This document shows positions 23,513 through 24,836 of a stretch of 24,836 bases of DNA, piece after piece (within the stretch, counting starts at the first letter, position 1; each line of letters begins with the position of its first letter). The notes under the pieces were generated by a model. It saw only the letters and a list, made by a program, of their open reading frames with translations, was not told the origin of the DNA and ran no database searches. Made by a program: the position numbers and the translations under genes. Origin of the DNA: JADLEX01 sp964586775 (lineage in GTDB: Bacteria > Lernaellota > Lernaellaia > JACKCT01); assembly GCA_964586775.1 (NCBI GenBank), contig CAZPJD010000262.1, forward strand, positions 1 through 24,836, given 5' to 3'.

Positions 23513-24836
23513 TTGAGAACCCTGATTTTCAGCTCGAATTTCAGTGGGGGACTTCCGTCGGTACTTCCATTCGCGGCCGCGGCGCTAAGCGCCTATCTGA
23601 AAAAAAACGACGTCGATGTTCGCGTCTGCCACGTCGAGCGGCGTTGGAACGATCGTCAGATTCGAGAGGCCCTTCAGGATTTTCGTCCCGATGTCGTGGG
23701 GATCAGCGCATTGTTCCCCGAGGCTTGGACGATTCCGAAATTCGCCGCGGCGGCAAAACGGTGGCGACCGAGCGTCCCCGTGATTGTCGGCGGCATTCAC
23801 GCGTCCCTCGCGCCGGAAATGGTGATCGAGGAGCCCCATGTCGACGCGCTTTGCCGTGGCGAAGGCGAGGATCCGTTTGTGGAGTACCTGCGTGCCGTCG
23901 AGACGGGCGCTTCGCCTGATGCGATTCCGAACCTGTGGATCAAAAGCGACGGTGGAATCCGTCGCAACCCAACGCGGCCCTATCGTCGAGACCTGGATTC
24001 CCTGCCGTATCCCGATCGGACGATTATCGATTTTCAACGCACCATCGACCTTAGCAACGGCGTTTTAACCACGATCGTTGGTCGGGGCTGTCTGGGCGAA
24101 TGCACGTTTTGTTGCAACGGCGATCTCAAACGAGTCTCGTCGGGACCCTGGGTTCGCAATCGAAGCGTCGCAAACGTGATCGGAGAGCTCACCGAGCTGT
24201 CGCGCCGGTATCGATTCCGCCACATCTGGTTCCGCGATGACAATCTGAGTTGGAACCGGTCTTGGCTGCTGGAATTTTGCGAGGCTTATGCCGCGCATCT
24301 GACGTATCCGTTCGACTGTTTCAGTCGCTCGGACACGTTGGACGAGGAAAGCATTCGCGCACTCAAACGCGCACGCTGCCAGTACGTTTTTCTGGGTCTG
24401 GATGCGGGGAGCGACCACATCCGAAACGGCGTCCTGAACAAAAAAACGAGGTCCGATCAATTGGTGGACGTCTGTCGTACTTTGAATCGCCATGGCATGA
24501 AGGCGATCGTGTCCAACATGGTCGGAAGCCCTTATGAGACGCCGGACGATTTTGAAGAGACGGTTCGGATCAACCAGGAAATCCATCGTCGTCAGATGGT
24601 CTTTTCACCGGCTGTCGGCACGGGGCCGAAGGCGATGATTTTTGCGCCCTTTCCCGGAACGCCTCTTTACAAGCTCTGTCAAGAGAAGGGTTGGTCCCAA
24701 ATTCCGCGATTGAGATTCGGCGTGCAGGTCAGCTCGGCGCTTTTGGCACCATTTTCGCTATCGTGTCGGCGTCGGCTTGCGTTTCATCGCCGGTGTTATC
24801 CGTTTCGGCTCTGTTGTGCGGCCGTCAGGGCCGCCC
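23513..24836 (+). CDS. B12-binding-domain radical SAM protein (runs off window edge, possible frameshift)
   Basis: The visible part is 441 codons in one frame. Residues 1-140 resemble the cobalamin-binding Rossmann domain (VVGISALFPEAW, PVIVGGIHASLAPE, RGEGEDPFVEYL). The radical SAM core follows with GRGCLGECTFCCN (Cys193, Cys197, Cys200), IWFRDDNLSWN, FLGLDAGSD and FAPFPGTPLYKL. Such proteins carry out radical methylations or other rearrangements; the substrate is unknown. The start is TTG 23513 with GAGG eight bases upstream; no other start exists in frame after the TGA at 23444. Codon choice is visibly less GC-biased than in neighbours (many TTT, CAA, AAA), hinting at transfer. After about 24741 the residues become Arg/Cys-rich and unlike the family, and the next frame reads better, so a shift is suspected. 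Confidence 0.88.
   Translation, partial: MRTLIFSSNFSGGLPSVLPFAAAALSAYLKKNDVDVRVCHVERRWNDRQIREALQDFRPDVVGISALFPEAWTIPKFAAAAKRWRPSVPVIVGGIHASLAPEMVIEEPHVDALCRGEGEDPFVEYLRAVETGASPDAIPNLWIKSDGGIRRNPTRPYRRDLDSLPYPDRTIIDFQRTIDLSNGVLTTIVGRGCLGECTFCCNGDLKRVSSGPWVRNRSVANVIGELTELSRRYRFRHIWFRDDNLSWNRSWLLEFCEAYAAHLTYPFDCFSRSDTLDEESIRALKRARCQYVFLGLDAGSDHIRNGVLNKKTRSDQLVDVCRTLNRHGMKAIVSNMVGSPYETPDDFEETVRINQEIHRRQMVFSPAVGTGPKAMIFAPFPGTPLYKLCQEKGWSQIPRLRFGVQVSSALLAPFSLSCRRRLAFHRRCYPFRLCCAAVRAA

Overview
The window is high-GC DNA (strong G/C bias at third codon positions), densely packed with genes on both strands, from a Gram-negative bacterium that respires oxygen at low tension. Evidence for this is a cbb3-type cytochrome oxidase cluster, lipoproteins with clear lipoboxes, PlsB-type phospholipid synthesis, HemW and an Fe-S serine dehydratase. 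The extracellular proteins with long aspartate-run linkers, FHA and zinc-ribbon/SUMF1 proteins, and a hairpin-rich intergenic repeat suggest a deltaproteobacterium-like lineage (Myxococcota, Desulfobacterota or an uncultured neighbour). The phylum cannot be fixed from the sequence alone. No tRNA, rRNA, CRISPR array, intact transposase or phage gene was seen.

Layout. 1-1553 (-) is the N-terminal part of a PlsB glycerol-3-phosphate acyltransferase cut by the window edge. Next to it, 1680-1823 (+) is a stranded C-terminal scrap of an RND efflux pump. 2034-3665 (+) is a VWA-domain lipoprotein with an Asp-rich linker, closed by a strong intrinsic terminator. 3746-3903 is a MITE-like element with terminal inverted repeats and several internal hairpins. 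4138-6800 (+) holds a twin-FHA tail-anchored protein, a POT-family peptide transporter and a small lipoprotein. 6898-8064 (-) is hemW. A divergent intergenic region with three DnaA-box-like 9-mers separates it from an unknown 128-residue protein (8181). 8663-10288 is a triple zinc-ribbon protein with a degenerate formylglycine-generating-enzyme domain. 10443-10583 is a possible small membrane protein. 10731-12293 is a secreted metzincin-like protease with an Asp-rich linker and a Cys-rich tail.

12510-21922 is the respiratory block: a ccoN-ccoO fusion, ccoQ, a mono-haem ccoP, ccoG (copper reductase), ccoH, an inserted reverse-strand DUF547 gene, a TauE/SafE (DsbD_2-like) membrane protein, and the copper P-type ATPase ccoI. 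Together these encode the oxidase and most of its copper-supply and assembly system. No ccoS was found. 21998-23365 is L-serine ammonia-lyase. 23513 to the right edge is a B12-binding-domain radical SAM protein with more relaxed codon use and a suspected frameshift near the edge.

I do not see a clearly new multi-gene system. The items most worth following are the three-box DnaA array, the hairpin element at 3746-3903, the Asp-run secreted proteins including the protease with a snapalysin-like zinc site, and the compact cbb3 oxidase.
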